A stretch of DNA of 61,485 nucleotides. Origin: JBQTII01 sp052388275. Lineage in GTDB: Bacteria > Actinomycetota > Actinomycetes > Sporichthyales > Sporichthyaceae. Below the pieces are notes generated by a model. The model did no database searches and was not told the origin of the DNA. It saw nothing but the letters and a program-made list of their open reading frames with translations. The stretch spans positions 1-61,485 of the forward strand of contig JBQTII010000018.1 of assembly GCA_052388275.1 (NCBI GenBank), in the 5' to 3' direction. A program made the translations under genes and the position numbers. The first letter of the stretch is position 1. The number at the start of each line of letters is the position of its first letter. Of the stretch, positions 34,739 to 43,598 are shown one piece after another.

Positions 34739-36826
34739 GTGAGCGCCCAGACCACCGCGATGCGTGAGGAGTCAGGCACGAATTACACCGCGCGGCACCT
34801 GCTGGTGCTGGAGGGGTTGGAGGCGGTCCGTAAGCGCCCGGGCATGTACATCGGGTCCACCGACAGCCGCGGGCTCATGCACTGCGTGTGGGAGATCATC
34901 GACAATTCGGTCGACGAGGCCCTGCCCGGCCACGCGAGCGCGATCGCGGTGACGCTGCACCCCGACGGATCGGTAGAGGTCGGCGATGACGGCCGCGGGA
35001 TCCCGGTGGACGCCGAACGCAAGACCGGCCTGTCCGGCGTCGAGGTCGTGATGACCATGCTGCACGCCGGCGGCAAGTTCGGCGGCGGGTCCTATGCCGC
35101 CACCGGGGGCCTGCACGGCGTCGGCGCGTCGGTGGTCAACGCGCTCTCGGCGAGGCTGGATGTTGCGGTGGATCGGGACGGGGCCACCCACGCGATCAGC
35201 TTTCAGCGTGGCACGCCCGGCACGTTCGCCGGCGACGGGCCGAAAGCCGCGTTCACCCCCGTCTCCGGGCTCACCAAGACCAAACGGGTTGCCAAGAAGG
35301 TCACCGGCACCCGGGTGCGGTTCTGGCCGGACCGCCAGATCTTCACCCCCGACGCCGCGCTGAGCCTGCCCGACCTGCACGCCCGCGCCCGCCAGACCGC
35401 CTTCCTTGTTCCGGGGCTGCGCCTGGTGGTCACCGATGCGCGCGCGGGCGTGGCGCTGACCGAGACGTTCCAGTTCGCCGGCGGTCTCGCCGAGTTCGTG
35501 AACTACCTCGCTCCGGACCCCGCGATCGCCGACCTGCTGCGCATCACCGGCTCCGACGCCTTCACCGAGACCGTCCCGGTGCACGACGAGACCGGCCACA
35601 TGGTCTCCACCGAGGTCACCCGCGATCTGGGCGTGGACATCGCGCTGCGCTGGGGCAGTCAGTACGACACCGTCGTGAAGTCCTTCGTCAACATCATCGC
35701 CACGCCCAAGGGCGGTACCCACGTCTCCGGGTTCGAGCGGGCGATGGTGAAGACGGTCACCGACGCCGCGCGGGCGGCGAAGCTGCTCAAAGCAACGGAG
35801 GAGACCCTGACCAAGGAGGACGTGCTGGAGGGCCTGACCGCGGTCGTCACGGTCCGCCTCGCCGAGCCTCAGTTCGAGGGTCAGACCAAGGAAATCCTCG
35901 GCACATCGGCGGTCTCGCGGATCGTTGCCAAGATTGTCGAGCGAGAGCTACGGGCGTTTCTCGGCTCGACGAAGCGGGCGGAGAAGGCCGCGGCCCGCGC
36001 GGTGCTGGAGAAGGTCGTCAACGCGGCCCGGACCCGGGTCGCGGCGCGCACGCACAAGGAGAACCAGCGGCGCAAGAACGCGCTGGAGACCTCCTCGCTG
36101 CCGGCCAAGCTCGCCGACTGCCGCAGCGAGGACGTCGACCGCAGCGAGTTGTTCATCGTCGAGGGGGATTCCGCGCTCGGCACCGCGAAGATGGCCCGCA
36201 ACTCCGAGTACCAGGCGCTGCTGCCTATCCGGGGCAAGATCCTCAACGTGCAGAAGTCCTCGCTCGGGGACATGCTCAAGAACGCCGAGTGCGCCGCGAT
36301 CATCCAGGTCGTCGGCGCGGGCTCCGGGCGCACGTTCGACCTCGACGCCGCCCGCTACGGCAAGGTCATCCTGATGACCGACGCCGACGTCGACGGCGCC
36401 CACATCCGCTGCCTGCTGCTGACGCTCCTTCACCGGTACATGCGCCCGCTCGTTGATGCCGGACGGGTGTACGCGGCGATGCCCCCGCTGCACAAGATCG
36501 ACGTGATCAACGCGGGCAAGAAGGCCAACGAGACGATCTACACCTACAACGACGATCAGCTGCGCACCACTCTCGCGGACCTTCGGCGCAAGGGGCGCAA
36601 TGTGAAGGACCCGCAGCGCTACAAGGGGCTGGGGGAGATGGACCACGCCCAGCTCAAGGAGACGACGATGAACCCGGCCTCGCGCACGCTGCGCCGGATC
36701 ACGGCCGGCGACCTCGACGAGGCCGAGCGGATCTTCGATCTGCTGATGGGCAATGACGTCGCGCCCCGCAAGGAGTTCATCGTCTCCTCCGCGGCAACAC
36801 TCGACCGCTCCCGGATTGATACGTAG
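34739..36826 (+). CDS. parE: Type IIA DNA topoisomerase subunit B (ParE/second GyrB)
   Basis: A 695-residue ATPase subunit. RKRPGMYIGSTDSRGL and EIIDNSVDEALPG are the GHKL ATP-binding motifs, GGLHGVGASVVNALS the lid region, and VEGDSALGTAKMARN with LLPIRGKILNV and LMTDADVDGAHIRCLLL the TOPRIM domain. It acts with the ParC-like subunit encoded at 43924-46356 to decatenate or relax DNA. Location next to the principal sigma factor gene matches the second topoisomerase locus of Streptomyces rather than the gyrBA locus near oriC. Literature sometimes labels these proteins gyrase. Confidence 0.92.
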   Translation: MSAQTTAMREESGTNYTARHLLVLEGLEAVRKRPGMYIGSTDSRGLMHCVWEIIDNSVDEALPGHASAIAVTLHPDGSVEVGDDGRGIPVDAERKTGLSGVEVVMTMLHAGGKFGGGSYAATGGLHGVGASVVNALSARLDVAVDRDGATHAISFQRGTPGTFAGDGPKAAFTPVSGLTKTKRVAKKVTGTRVRFWPDRQIFTPDAALSLPDLHARARQTAFLVPGLRLVVTDARAGVALTETFQFAGGLAEFVNYLAPDPAIADLLRITGSDAFTETVPVHDETGHMVSTEVTRDLGVDIALRWGSQYDTVVKSFVNIIATPKGGTHVSGFERAMVKTVTDAARAAKLLKATEETLTKEDVLEGLTAVVTVRLAEPQFEGQTKEILGTSAVSRIVAKIVERELRAFLGSTKRAEKAAARAVLEKVVNAARTRVAARTHKENQRRKNALETSSLPAKLADCRSEDVDRSELFIVEGDSALGTAKMARNSEYQALLPIRGKILNVQKSSLGDMLKNAECAAIIQVVGAGSGRTFDLDAARYGKVILMTDADVDGAHIRCLLLTLLHRYMRPLVDAGRVYAAMPPLHKIDVINAGKKANETIYTYNDDQLRTTLADLRRKGRNVKDPQRYKGLGEMDHAQLKETTMNPASRTLRRITAGDLDEAERIFDLLMGNDVAPRKEFIVSSAATLDRSRIDT

Positions 36827-36856
36827 GGTCTGCCTCAGACCTACGGGAGGCCCGTC

Positions 36857-37480
36857 ATGAATCGCGCGCTCACCACTGCCGCAGTCCTGTCGCTTGTGGT
36901 GACCCTGGCCGCCTGCGGATCCGATGACGAGGTGGAACTCAGCGCCGCCGCCGAGCCTGAGGTGGGTGCCAGCGCGACCTTGGTCGACGTCGAGGGGACG
37001 ACGGTGGGCACGATCACCTTCGCCGACGTCGACGGCCGGACCTTGGTGAGCATCGAGTTGGTCGGCGCGGAATCGGTTACCGGCGGCTACCACGGCTTCC
37101 ACATCCACGCCAACGACCTCCCGGATGCGGGGGAGGGTTGCATCGCCGACGCGGATGAGCCGTCAGCCACGTGGTTCGCCTCGGTGGACGGGCACTGGAC
37201 CAAGGGCGCGGATGAGGAGCACGGCATGCATGCCGGCGACATGCCCGCCGTGTTCGCGCTGCAGGACGGGACGGCCACCGGCACCTTCATGAGCGACGCC
37301 TTCACCGTCGAGGAGGTCAAGGGCCGCGGGGTGATCCTGCACGCCGGGCCGGACAACTACGGCAACATCCCGGTGGGCGAGGGCGAGGATCAGTACACCG
37401 CCAACTCCGCGCTCGCGACCGAGAAGACCGCCAAGACCGGTAACTCAGGAGACCGGGTCGCCTGCGGCGTGATTGCCTGA
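36857..37480 (+). CDS. sodC: Cu/Zn superoxide dismutase family lipoprotein
   Basis: A 207-residue exported protein. VLSLVVTLAACGSDD is a lipoprotein signal with Cys20 as the lipidated residue. The mature part has GYHGFHIHANDLPD (first copper ligands), HGMHAGDMPAVFALQ, and ILHAGPDNYGNIP, all matching the SodC metal-binding loops, and a C-terminal Cys (VACGVIA) that can pair with CIADADE. It should remove superoxide on the outer face of the membrane. It is 30 bp downstream of parE with its own GGGAGG site. Confidence 0.9.
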   Translation: MNRALTTAAVLSLVVTLAACGSDDEVELSAAAEPEVGASATLVDVEGTTVGTITFADVDGRTLVSIELVGAESVTGGYHGFHIHANDLPDAGEGCIADADEPSATWFASVDGHWTKGADEEHGMHAGDMPAVFALQDGTATGTFMSDAFTVEEVKGRGVILHAGPDNYGNIPVGEGEDQYTANSALATEKTAKTGNSGDRVACGVIA

Positions 37481-37785
37481 CGCTACGTCAGCTTTGCGGG
37501 TGGGCCTCCGTTTTTGGGGGCCTCGGTTTGGGGGTGGCTTCGGCTGGTGGTGGGTTCGGCGGGGACACCTCTTGGCCCCTCGGGTCTGATTGCGCCTCGA
37601 GCGCATCGGTGAGTCCGCTGCCCGACCGCTGTTCAGCGACGCCTGGCGCCAGCAGGGCGACGCACTATATTCTTGACTGAACGGACGTTCGTACGATCTA
37701 ACGAACCGGCTGCGCCGAACCTGATCTGAGTCACTTCGATGCCTGCCCATGATTGTTTGGCAGACGACCTCCGAGGGAGCCCGCG
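37481..37785. other. 305-bp spacer upstream of the molybdopterin oxidoreductase gene
   Basis: No gene supported. The left part is G/T-rich (GGCCTCCGTTTTTGGGGGCC), possibly a weak sodC terminator. The right part has an AT-rich box and inverted repeats described separately. The minus-strand frame 37445-37750 resembles no protein family I know. Confidence 0.6.
37667..37706 (+). promoter_or_regulatory. Candidate promoter with TetR-type operator
   Basis: TATATT at 37667-37672 could be a -10 box. Directly after it lie two overlapping inverted repeats: GAAC-N4-GTTC (37679-37690) and GTTCGT-N8-ACGAAC (37687-37706). Symmetry and spacing resemble operators of TetR-family repressors placed over a transcription start. 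No regulator gene is adjacent. Confidence 0.45.
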
Positions 37786-39978
37786 ATGAAGACTGTGCAC
37801 ACGTACTGCCGGATCTGCGAGACGCGCTGCGGGATCGCCGTGGACGTCGAGGACAACCGCGTCATCGAGGTCCGCCCGGACCGTGAGCACGTGTGGAACT
37901 GGCGCGATTTCTGCGTCAAGGGAAAGACCGCGGGGGAATCCGTCGAGCACCCGCAACGGATCACCGCGCCCATGAAGCGGGTGGGTGATCGTTACGTCGA
38001 GGTGAGCTGGGAACAGGCGCTACGCGAGATCGGCGGCGGCCTCAACGAGATCATCAAACGTGACGGCCGGAACGCGGTCGGCATGTACAGCGGAAACCCG
38101 TCGTACTTCTCGTTCTCCCACCCCACCTTTATGACGGCGTTCATGGATGCGATCCGGAGCTCGAGCCGATTCAGTGTCGCGAGCGTGGATCAAAACCCGG
38201 AGATGCTGACGCTGGAACAGATGTACGGCTCACCGGTGATGCCGATGGTGCCGGACATCGACGACTGCGATTGCTTCGTCTTTATCGGTATGAACCCGGC
38301 CGAGAGCCGGTTCAACTGGATGGGCTCCGCACCCGACGGGTGGATGCGGGTCAAGCAGCGTCAAGCCGATGGCGCCCAGATGATCGTCGTCGACCCACGC
38401 CGTACCCCGACCGCGGACCAGGCCGACCTGCACGTCTCCCTGCTGCCCGGCCAGGACTGGTCGTTCACGCTCGCGCTGATCAAGGTGGTCCTCGAGCGCG
38501 GCTGGACCCACTCCCAAGACTGCGCGGACGCGGACGGTGTCCAGACCGTTCGCCGCCTCGCCGAGGGAGCCGACCTCGACGAGCTCTCGCGCCGATGCGG
38601 GGTGGACATCGAGACCATCACCGACGTTGCGGAACGGTTCGCCACCGCGCGCACCTCCATGGCGTGGCACCACACCGGCGTGACCATGAACACCACCGGG
38701 ACCGTCGGATGTTGGCTGGTGCACGTGCTGAACCTGATCTGCGGGCGGCTGGACAGGCCCGGCGGCCGCAGACATGAACCGGGATTTGTGGCGCTGCCCA
38801 AAATCGTCAAGCTGTCGGCCAAGAAGAATCTGCCGCCGAGCCGGGTCCGGGGGCTGCCGAAGGTGCTGGGATCGGTGTCGCTCGCCGAGCTCGCCGACGA
38901 GATCCTGGTCCCCGGCCCTGGCCGGATCCGCGCGCTCATCATCGACTCGGGTAATCCGGTCGTCGGCGGACCGAACGGTACCCGCATCGCCGAGGCCCTG
39001 GCCGATCTCGAACTGCTGGTCGTGGTCGACCTGGTCCAGCGAGAGAGTCACCGGGACGCGCACTGGCTGATCCCTGGTTTTCACTGGCTTGAGCGCGAGG
39101 AGCTCAACCTCTTCTTCGGCACGTTCGAGGAAAGACCGTTCGTCCAATACGGCTACAAGGCGGTGGACGCACCTCCCGGCACGCGGGACGAGTGGGAGTT
39201 CTACGTCGACCTCGCGCTGGCGATGCGGCGGCCCCTGTTCGGGATTCCCGGGGTGAACGCCTTCATCAAGACCTCCCGCCGCCTCGCGCGGGTCACCCGG
39301 CGTCCGGGGCTGGCGTTCCACGCCGACTGGGTGGTGGCCCTCATGCTGCGCACCGGGCGCCGGCTGAAGATGAAGGACATCAAGGCTCACCCGCATGGTT
39401 GGCTGTTCGCGGAGAAGGAGTACGGCCGGCTCAAGAAGAGGCTGCTCACGAAGAACAAGCGGATTCAGGCGGCCCCGCCGACCTTCGTTGCCGAACTGGA
39501 GCGTCTGCTTGCGCTCCCGCCGCGGGGTGACGATCCGGATTATCCGCTGACCATGATCGGGCGGCGCAAGATCAAGTCGATGAACTCCTGGCTCAACGAA
39601 CTGCCGGGCACCTATCCCTCCGGCCGCTTCAACACCGTGGAGATTCACCCGCAGGATGCCGCGGCCGCGGGGCTCGCTGACGGTGACCTCGCGCAGGTCA
39701 GCTCTGCTCTCGGGGCGATCGAGCTGCCCGTCACGATCTCGGACCGGATGCGTCCGGGTGTGGTGAGCGTGCCGCACGGCTGGGGTTCACGGGTCTTCGA
39801 CCCGCGAAGCGGTGTGGCAGCCCCCGCGCTCGGGGTGAACCGCAATCTGCTCACTTCGGATCAGGAACTGGATCCGCTTGCCCAGATGCCGGCGGTGAAC
39901 ACCACCCAGGTCGCCGTCACAGCGATGGCCCCGGCCGGGACCGAACCGATTCCGGCGCGGGCCAACCAGAAGGTCTGA
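37786..39978 (+). CDS. Molybdopterin-dependent oxidoreductase (DMSO reductase family)
   Basis: A 730-residue enzyme binding bis-molybdopterin guanine dinucleotide and one [4Fe-4S] cluster: YCRICETRCGIAV plus DFCVKGKT provide the four cysteines. FIGMNPAESRFNWMG, VVDPRRTPTADQADLHV and SGNPVVGGPNGTRI are cofactor-binding segments, and NTVEIHPQDAAAAGLADGD is the C-terminal molydopterin-binding domain. No twin-arginine signal is visible, so it is cytoplasmic. Closest in type to assimilatory nitrate reductase/formate dehydrogenase-like proteins of actinobacteria; substrate not determinable. ATG 37786 has GAGGGAG upstream. No electron-transfer partner is adjacent. Confidence 0.88.
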   Translation: MKTVHTYCRICETRCGIAVDVEDNRVIEVRPDREHVWNWRDFCVKGKTAGESVEHPQRITAPMKRVGDRYVEVSWEQALREIGGGLNEIIKRDGRNAVGMYSGNPSYFSFSHPTFMTAFMDAIRSSSRFSVASVDQNPEMLTLEQMYGSPVMPMVPDIDDCDCFVFIGMNPAESRFNWMGSAPDGWMRVKQRQADGAQMIVVDPRRTPTADQADLHVSLLPGQDWSFTLALIKVVLERGWTHSQDCADADGVQTVRRLAEGADLDELSRRCGVDIETITDVAERFATARTSMAWHHTGVTMNTTGTVGCWLVHVLNLICGRLDRPGGRRHEPGFVALPKIVKLSAKKNLPPSRVRGLPKVLGSVSLAELADEILVPGPGRIRALIIDSGNPVVGGPNGTRIAEALADLELLVVVDLVQRESHRDAHWLIPGFHWLEREELNLFFGTFEERPFVQYGYKAVDAPPGTRDEWEFYVDLALAMRRPLFGIPGVNAFIKTSRRLARVTRRPGLAFHADWVVALMLRTGRRLKMKDIKAHPHGWLFAEKEYGRLKKRLLTKNKRIQAAPPTFVAELERLLALPPRGDDPDYPLTMIGRRKIKSMNSWLNELPGTYPSGRFNTVEIHPQDAAAAGLADGDLAQVSSALGAIELPVTISDRMRPGVVSVPHGWGSRVFDPRSGVAAPALGVNRNLLTSDQELDPLAQMPAVNTTQVAVTAMAPAGTEPIPARANQKV

Positions 39979-39984
39979 CAGGCT

Positions 39985-41130
39985 TCAGCGCAGCGCGCGG
40001 ATGCCGGCCCGGACCTGATCGACGAACAGCGCCGGTTCCTGCATCGCGGCGAAATGTCCGCCGGTGTTAGGGACGTCGTAATAGCGCAGGTTCACAAAAC
40101 GGGTCCGCACCCAGCGCTCGGACAGGGTGAAGATGTCATCCGGGAAGCAGGCGTAGGCCGTCGGGGCGGGCACCGCGCTGAAGTCGGTGAACACCGTAGC
40201 TATGGATTCCCAGTACAGGCGCGCCGAGCTGGTCGCGGTGTTCGTCAGCCAGTAGAGGCTGATGTTGTCCAGCAGCTGGTCGCGGGTGAACGCCTGCTCC
40301 GGGTGCTCGACCCCGCTCCAGGCCTGGAACTTCTCCAGGATCCAGGCGCACTGCCCGGCGGGAGAGTCGGCCAGGCCGTAGCCCAGGGTCTGAGGGCGGG
40401 TCATCTGCTGCTGCGAATACCCATTGCCACTCGCCGCGTACTCGCCCATCTTCCCCAGGCCCGCAAGTTCGTGCTCCGTCATCTCACCGAAGGCCATTGC
40501 GGCCGCCGGATCGGCGATCGCGAAGTTGAGGTGGATCCCTTCGACGGCGTGCGCGTGTGCCTCGGCGCCCATCGCGGTCGCGATGATCGCGCCCCAGTCC
40601 CCGCCCTGGGCCACAAAGCGGGGGTAACCCAGCGCCGCCATCAGCTCGACCCAGGCTGCGGCAACCTTGGGCACTCCCCAACCCGGGGTGCCCGGTCTGC
40701 CGCTGAATCCGTAGCCGGGCAGCGAGGGGCACACGACGTGACAGGCATCTGCCGGGTCCCCGCCGTGGGATCGTGGGTCGCTGAGCGGCCCGATCACATC
40801 CAGGAACTCCAGCACCGACCCGGGCCAACCGTGGGTCATGATCAGCGGCTTCGCGTCCGGCTCGGCAGAGCGGACATGGATGGCATGGATGTCGAGCCCG
40901 TCGATCGGGACCAGGACCTGCGTGAAGGCGTTGAGCCGCTTCTCGGCCCGGCGCCAGTCGTAGCCGGTGGCCCAGTACTGGCAGACCTCGCGGACGTAAT
41001 CCAGCGGAATGCCCTGGGACCAGTCCCCGACGGTCTGCGTGTCGGGCCAGCGGGTGCGAGCCAAACGTTCGCGCAGGTCGACCAGGTCGGCCTCGGGGAC
41101 GGCAACGGTGAACGGGCTGATAGCGATCAT
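39985..41130 (-). CDS. Epoxide hydrolase family protein, second paralogue
   Basis: A 381-residue alpha/beta hydrolase with an epoxide-hydrolase N-terminal domain (FTVAVPEADLVDLRERLART). IMTHGWPGSVLEFLD gives the HGxP oxyanion motif, VAQGGDWGAIIATAMG the nucleophile Asp, and PNTGGHFAAMQEP the catalytic His. It is clearly related to the protein at 12315-13484 in length and motifs. The gene converges on the molybdopterin oxidoreductase gene with only six bases between the stops, so the two transcripts must overlap at their ends. Confidence 0.88.
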   Translation of the reverse strand: MIAISPFTVAVPEADLVDLRERLARTRWPDTQTVGDWSQGIPLDYVREVCQYWATGYDWRRAEKRLNAFTQVLVPIDGLDIHAIHVRSAEPDAKPLIMTHGWPGSVLEFLDVIGPLSDPRSHGGDPADACHVVCPSLPGYGFSGRPGTPGWGVPKVAAAWVELMAALGYPRFVAQGGDWGAIIATAMGAEAHAHAVEGIHLNFAIADPAAAMAFGEMTEHELAGLGKMGEYAASGNGYSQQQMTRPQTLGYGLADSPAGQCAWILEKFQAWSGVEHPEQAFTRDQLLDNISLYWLTNTATSSARLYWESIATVFTDFSAVPAPTAYACFPDDIFTLSERWVRTRFVNLRYYDVPNTGGHFAAMQEPALFVDQVRAGIRALR

Positions 41131-41166
41131 GCCCGGAACCCTAGAAGGTGCCCGTTGCGGGTCGCG

Positions 41167-42042
41167 TCAGGCTGGCCCGATCGGACCAGGGCGGCCTACC
41201 GGACCCTGCGGCACACTGGTCCCCTCGAGTTTCCATTCGGGCCACGTCAGAGCCGCGGGCGTCCCCAACTGGGAGCGGAACTCCGGGCGGAGCTTGCACA
41301 GATTGATCACCTCGGAGATCGCTGTTCGATCCGCTGTGAGAAAACGAGTTTCCACCTTCTGTAGGGGTGCTCCCTTCCTGCTGATCCGTCCTTTCCAACC
41401 CCATCGAGTCGTTCTGCCGCGTTGAGCCTCCCAGCCCAGGGCCAACCGAATCGTCATCGGCATGTTCGGAAGATCCTCCGGGTGGCCGGGGTTCGCGATG
41501 CTGATGTCTTCCCAGTGCGCTCGCCACCACCCGCCATGCTTCACGTAGGTGACATCGCGCGGTGTCAGATACAGTCCGCCCGCGCGCACCCCGCCGCCGA
41601 ACATCGTTATGAGGTAGCTGCCCCACCAGGCAGCGAGGCACAGCAGGAAAACGGCCGTCGACGCTTCGCTCTCCATCGCGGCGACTATCCCTGACGCGAG
41701 CGGCCAGCCCACCAGGATTGCGAGCGACGCAAAGACGTGCGGCACGTGCCAAGAGACGCGGCTTACGACTGTCGCAGCGTGCCCGTCGGGCGTTAGCCCG
41801 ATTGCAGGACCAGGCCGACGACACTCGAGATGGAACTCCAGGGGGCGTACGACGGCGAGCATCAGCCCAGTCGCGGTGACCACGCATCCGAAAACGATTC
41901 CGTGGGCCGACCCTTCATCGGCTGCTAGGTAGATCGCGGTCGGTCCGCTAAGCAGCAGGGCGAAGACTGCGATAGCGACCAGGGTGTACTTGAAGGGGCC
42001 CCTCGCGGCGGCACCAACCATGTAGCCAAATGCGCCGGACAC
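41167..42042 (-). CDS. Membrane protein with C-terminal cytosolic domain, unknown function
   Basis: A 291-residue protein with four hydrophobic segments: KYTLVAIAVFALLLSGPTA, GIVFGCVVTATGLMLAVV, HVFASLAILVGWPLASGIV and AVFLLCLAAWWGSYLITMF. After them comes a soluble part (GGLYLTPRDVTYVKHGGWW, RLALGWEAQRGRTTRWGWK) with the look of a bacterial PH-like domain. It begins 14 bases after the stop of the type VII-like effector gene and is likely its operon partner, perhaps an immunity or membrane factor. That role is inference from position only. Confidence 0.7.
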   Translation of the reverse strand: MSGAFGYMVGAAARGPFKYTLVAIAVFALLLSGPTAIYLAADEGSAHGIVFGCVVTATGLMLAVVRPLEFHLECRRPGPAIGLTPDGHAATVVSRVSWHVPHVFASLAILVGWPLASGIVAAMESEASTAVFLLCLAAWWGSYLITMFGGGVRAGGLYLTPRDVTYVKHGGWWRAHWEDISIANPGHPEDLPNMPMTIRLALGWEAQRGRTTRWGWKGRISRKGAPLQKVETRFLTADRTAISEVINLCKLRPEFRSQLGTPAALTWPEWKLEGTSVPQGPVGRPGPIGPA

Positions 42043-42056
42043 TCGTCACGATCCCC

Positions 42057-43235
42057 TCATGAGAGCCATCCACCGATGGACTTGGCGACTCCGACCACTG
42101 GGCCTGCAATGACACTGCCGGTGTCGAGGAGCGCGTCCCAGCCTTCAGAGGCCGCAGCCTTGACATTGGGGCCATCCTCAAAGAGCGAGTCGATTGCGGC
42201 GGAGGTGACAATGCCGACTCCCGTGCCGACGATCGCGCCGCCGACGGTCCCCGCTCCAGGAATCGGGATTACGGATCCGATGGCAGCACCGGCCAAGGTG
42301 CCCGCTGCGACTGAGGCGGCGAAGCTGCCCGCCCCGGCCGCGGCAGCCTGGGTAGGCTCCTTTCCCCGGTAAAGGTCATAGCCGACTCCAGCGAGTGCCA
42401 CCGCGCCACCGATCTTGGCGTTGAGCGAGCGGGCGCGAGCATCTAGGTCGTCGGCCTGGCGGATCAGGTCATCGCCCTGCGTAGTGAGGCGGTCCGCTTC
42501 GTCGAGGTCGCGGTAGTAGCTCTGCGATCCCACCATGGTGGGATCGTTGGCCAACGCTCGCGAGAGCGCGGTCGCGCCGTCATCGTGCAGACGCTTTGCC
42601 GTCTGGCGCAGCGCTCCCGCGTTGAACTTCATCGCGCCGGCGCGGAACCCGCCGGCAATATCGGCGGCCGTCAGGCCCCACTCCGGCCCCGCCAGTCCGC
42701 GGTAGGCGCGGTCGAGCCCGTCCTTGGCATCCTCGAGCTGGTCGCGGGCGAAAGCCGCGTCCGCCACCGCGGTGGCGTAAGCGGCCGTCTTGCTCTGGTG
42801 GGTCCCCGTTGCGGGCACCGGGACACCCAGGCGCTGGTAGTTGATCACCGGGGCGAACAGCGGTCCCGGGTCGGTCGGGGCGGGACTGGGCTCCACGATC
42901 AGCGGGCCCTCGACGGTGAGCCCGCTTGCGGTGGCGGCGACGCGGATCGCTGCCATCCGCTCGTGGGCGATCCGGATGGCATGACCCAGCGCCTCGATCT
43001 CGCGCGCCAGCGCCACGATCGCCACGTTCAGTTGCTCGACCCTGCGGCGCCCGGAACCCATCCGGTCGGCGAACGCCTGCCCGGCCTGGCCGTCCCAGTC
43101 CGATTCCGCATTGCGGCGGACATCGCCGAGAGTGTCCGCGCCGGCCAGTACCGCACGCGCGAGGCTGTAGCCCAGCCAGGTCGCGACCGTGATCACCGAG
43201 TTCGGGTCGCCGGGTACGGCGGTGTCGATCGGCAT
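42057..43235 (-). CDS. WXG100-like protein with C-terminal hydrophobic glycine-rich domain (possible type VII effector)
   Basis: A 392-residue protein. Residues 1-100 form a helical hairpin with SDWDGQAGQAFADRMGSG at the turn, a W-x-G motif as in WXG100 proteins, then a Pro-rich linker, a second helical block (FARDQLEDAKDGLDRAYRGL, LTTQGDDLIRQADDLDARA), and a C-terminal Gly/Ala-rich region (GAGTVGGAIVGTGVGIVTSA) resembling glycine-zipper membrane-inserting segments. It ends WDALLDTGSVIAGPVVGVAK. The start is directly after the stop of a small EspC-like gene. A secreted membrane-acting toxin is plausible, but no toxin domain is recognised. Confidence 0.7.
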   Translation of the reverse strand: MPIDTAVPGDPNSVITVATWLGYSLARAVLAGADTLGDVRRNAESDWDGQAGQAFADRMGSGRRRVEQLNVAIVALAREIEALGHAIRIAHERMAAIRVAATASGLTVEGPLIVEPSPAPTDPGPLFAPVINYQRLGVPVPATGTHQSKTAAYATAVADAAFARDQLEDAKDGLDRAYRGLAGPEWGLTAADIAGGFRAGAMKFNAGALRQTAKRLHDDGATALSRALANDPTMVGSQSYYRDLDEADRLTTQGDDLIRQADDLDARARSLNAKIGGAVALAGVGYDLYRGKEPTQAAAAGAGSFAASVAAGTLAGAAIGSVIPIPGAGTVGGAIVGTGVGIVTSAAIDSLFEDGPNVKAAASEGWDALLDTGSVIAGPVVGVAKSIGGWLS

Positions 43236-43514
43236 TCAACGCCCCAGCCGCGCGAAGGCCTCGGCCGCGGCATCGTCGGCGGCGACGCAGTTCGCGGCCG
43301 CCTCGCGTACCTTCGATGCTGCCTCGGCCAGGCCCTCGGCGACTCCGGCGGCGCTGGTGAGCGCCGCGGCGACCATCTTCAGGAGCGCGCCGCTGAGTTC
43401 GGCGGCGTCGACGTGGCTCGGGGCCGTCGTGCCGCAGTCGTTCACGGTGTGCGCCGCACTGTCCAGCTTTGCCGCGATCATCGCCAGTGTCGCGTAGTTG
43501 ACCTCGGCGTTCAC
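43236..43514 (-). CDS. Small EspC/WXG100-like helical protein
   Basis: A 92-residue, Ala-rich helical protein (VNYATLAMIAAKLDSAAHTV, ALLKMVAAALTSAAGVAEGL) of the size and pattern of ESX secretion targets of the DUF2580/EspC type. GTG 43514 overlaps by GTGA the stop of the frame-shifted C-terminal part of the upstream SseB-like gene. No WxG motif is visible, as is common in this subgroup. It should pair with the larger WXG-containing protein whose gene follows at once. Confidence 0.68.
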   Translation of the reverse strand: MNAEVNYATLAMIAAKLDSAAHTVNDCGTTAPSHVDAAELSGALLKMVAAALTSAAGVAEGLAEAASKVREAAANCVAADDAAAEAFARLGR

Positions 43515-43598
43515 CAGCGCCCGCTTCCGCGGCTACCGTGTGAACCGGGGTCGGGCAGGTTCGGACGCCGGTCCAGGTACAGCACGTCATAGGGCGTG
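43511..43598 (-). other. Out-of-frame continuation of the SseB-like gene
   Basis: Skipping one base in the GGG run at 43622-43624 changes the frame to DLERAHHDTPYDVLYLDRRP and reads on to a TGA at 43511-43513, inside the GTG start of the next gene. The shifted sequence fits SseB-like C-termini much better than the called SRTCPP ending. Confidence 0.6.

Noticed and set aside
37445..37750. 101-codon minus-strand frame that could be the missing regulator of the molybdoenzyme gene
   Set aside because: No helix-turn-helix or TetR-like pattern in any frame; highly basic Pro/Arg composition typical of chance frames.
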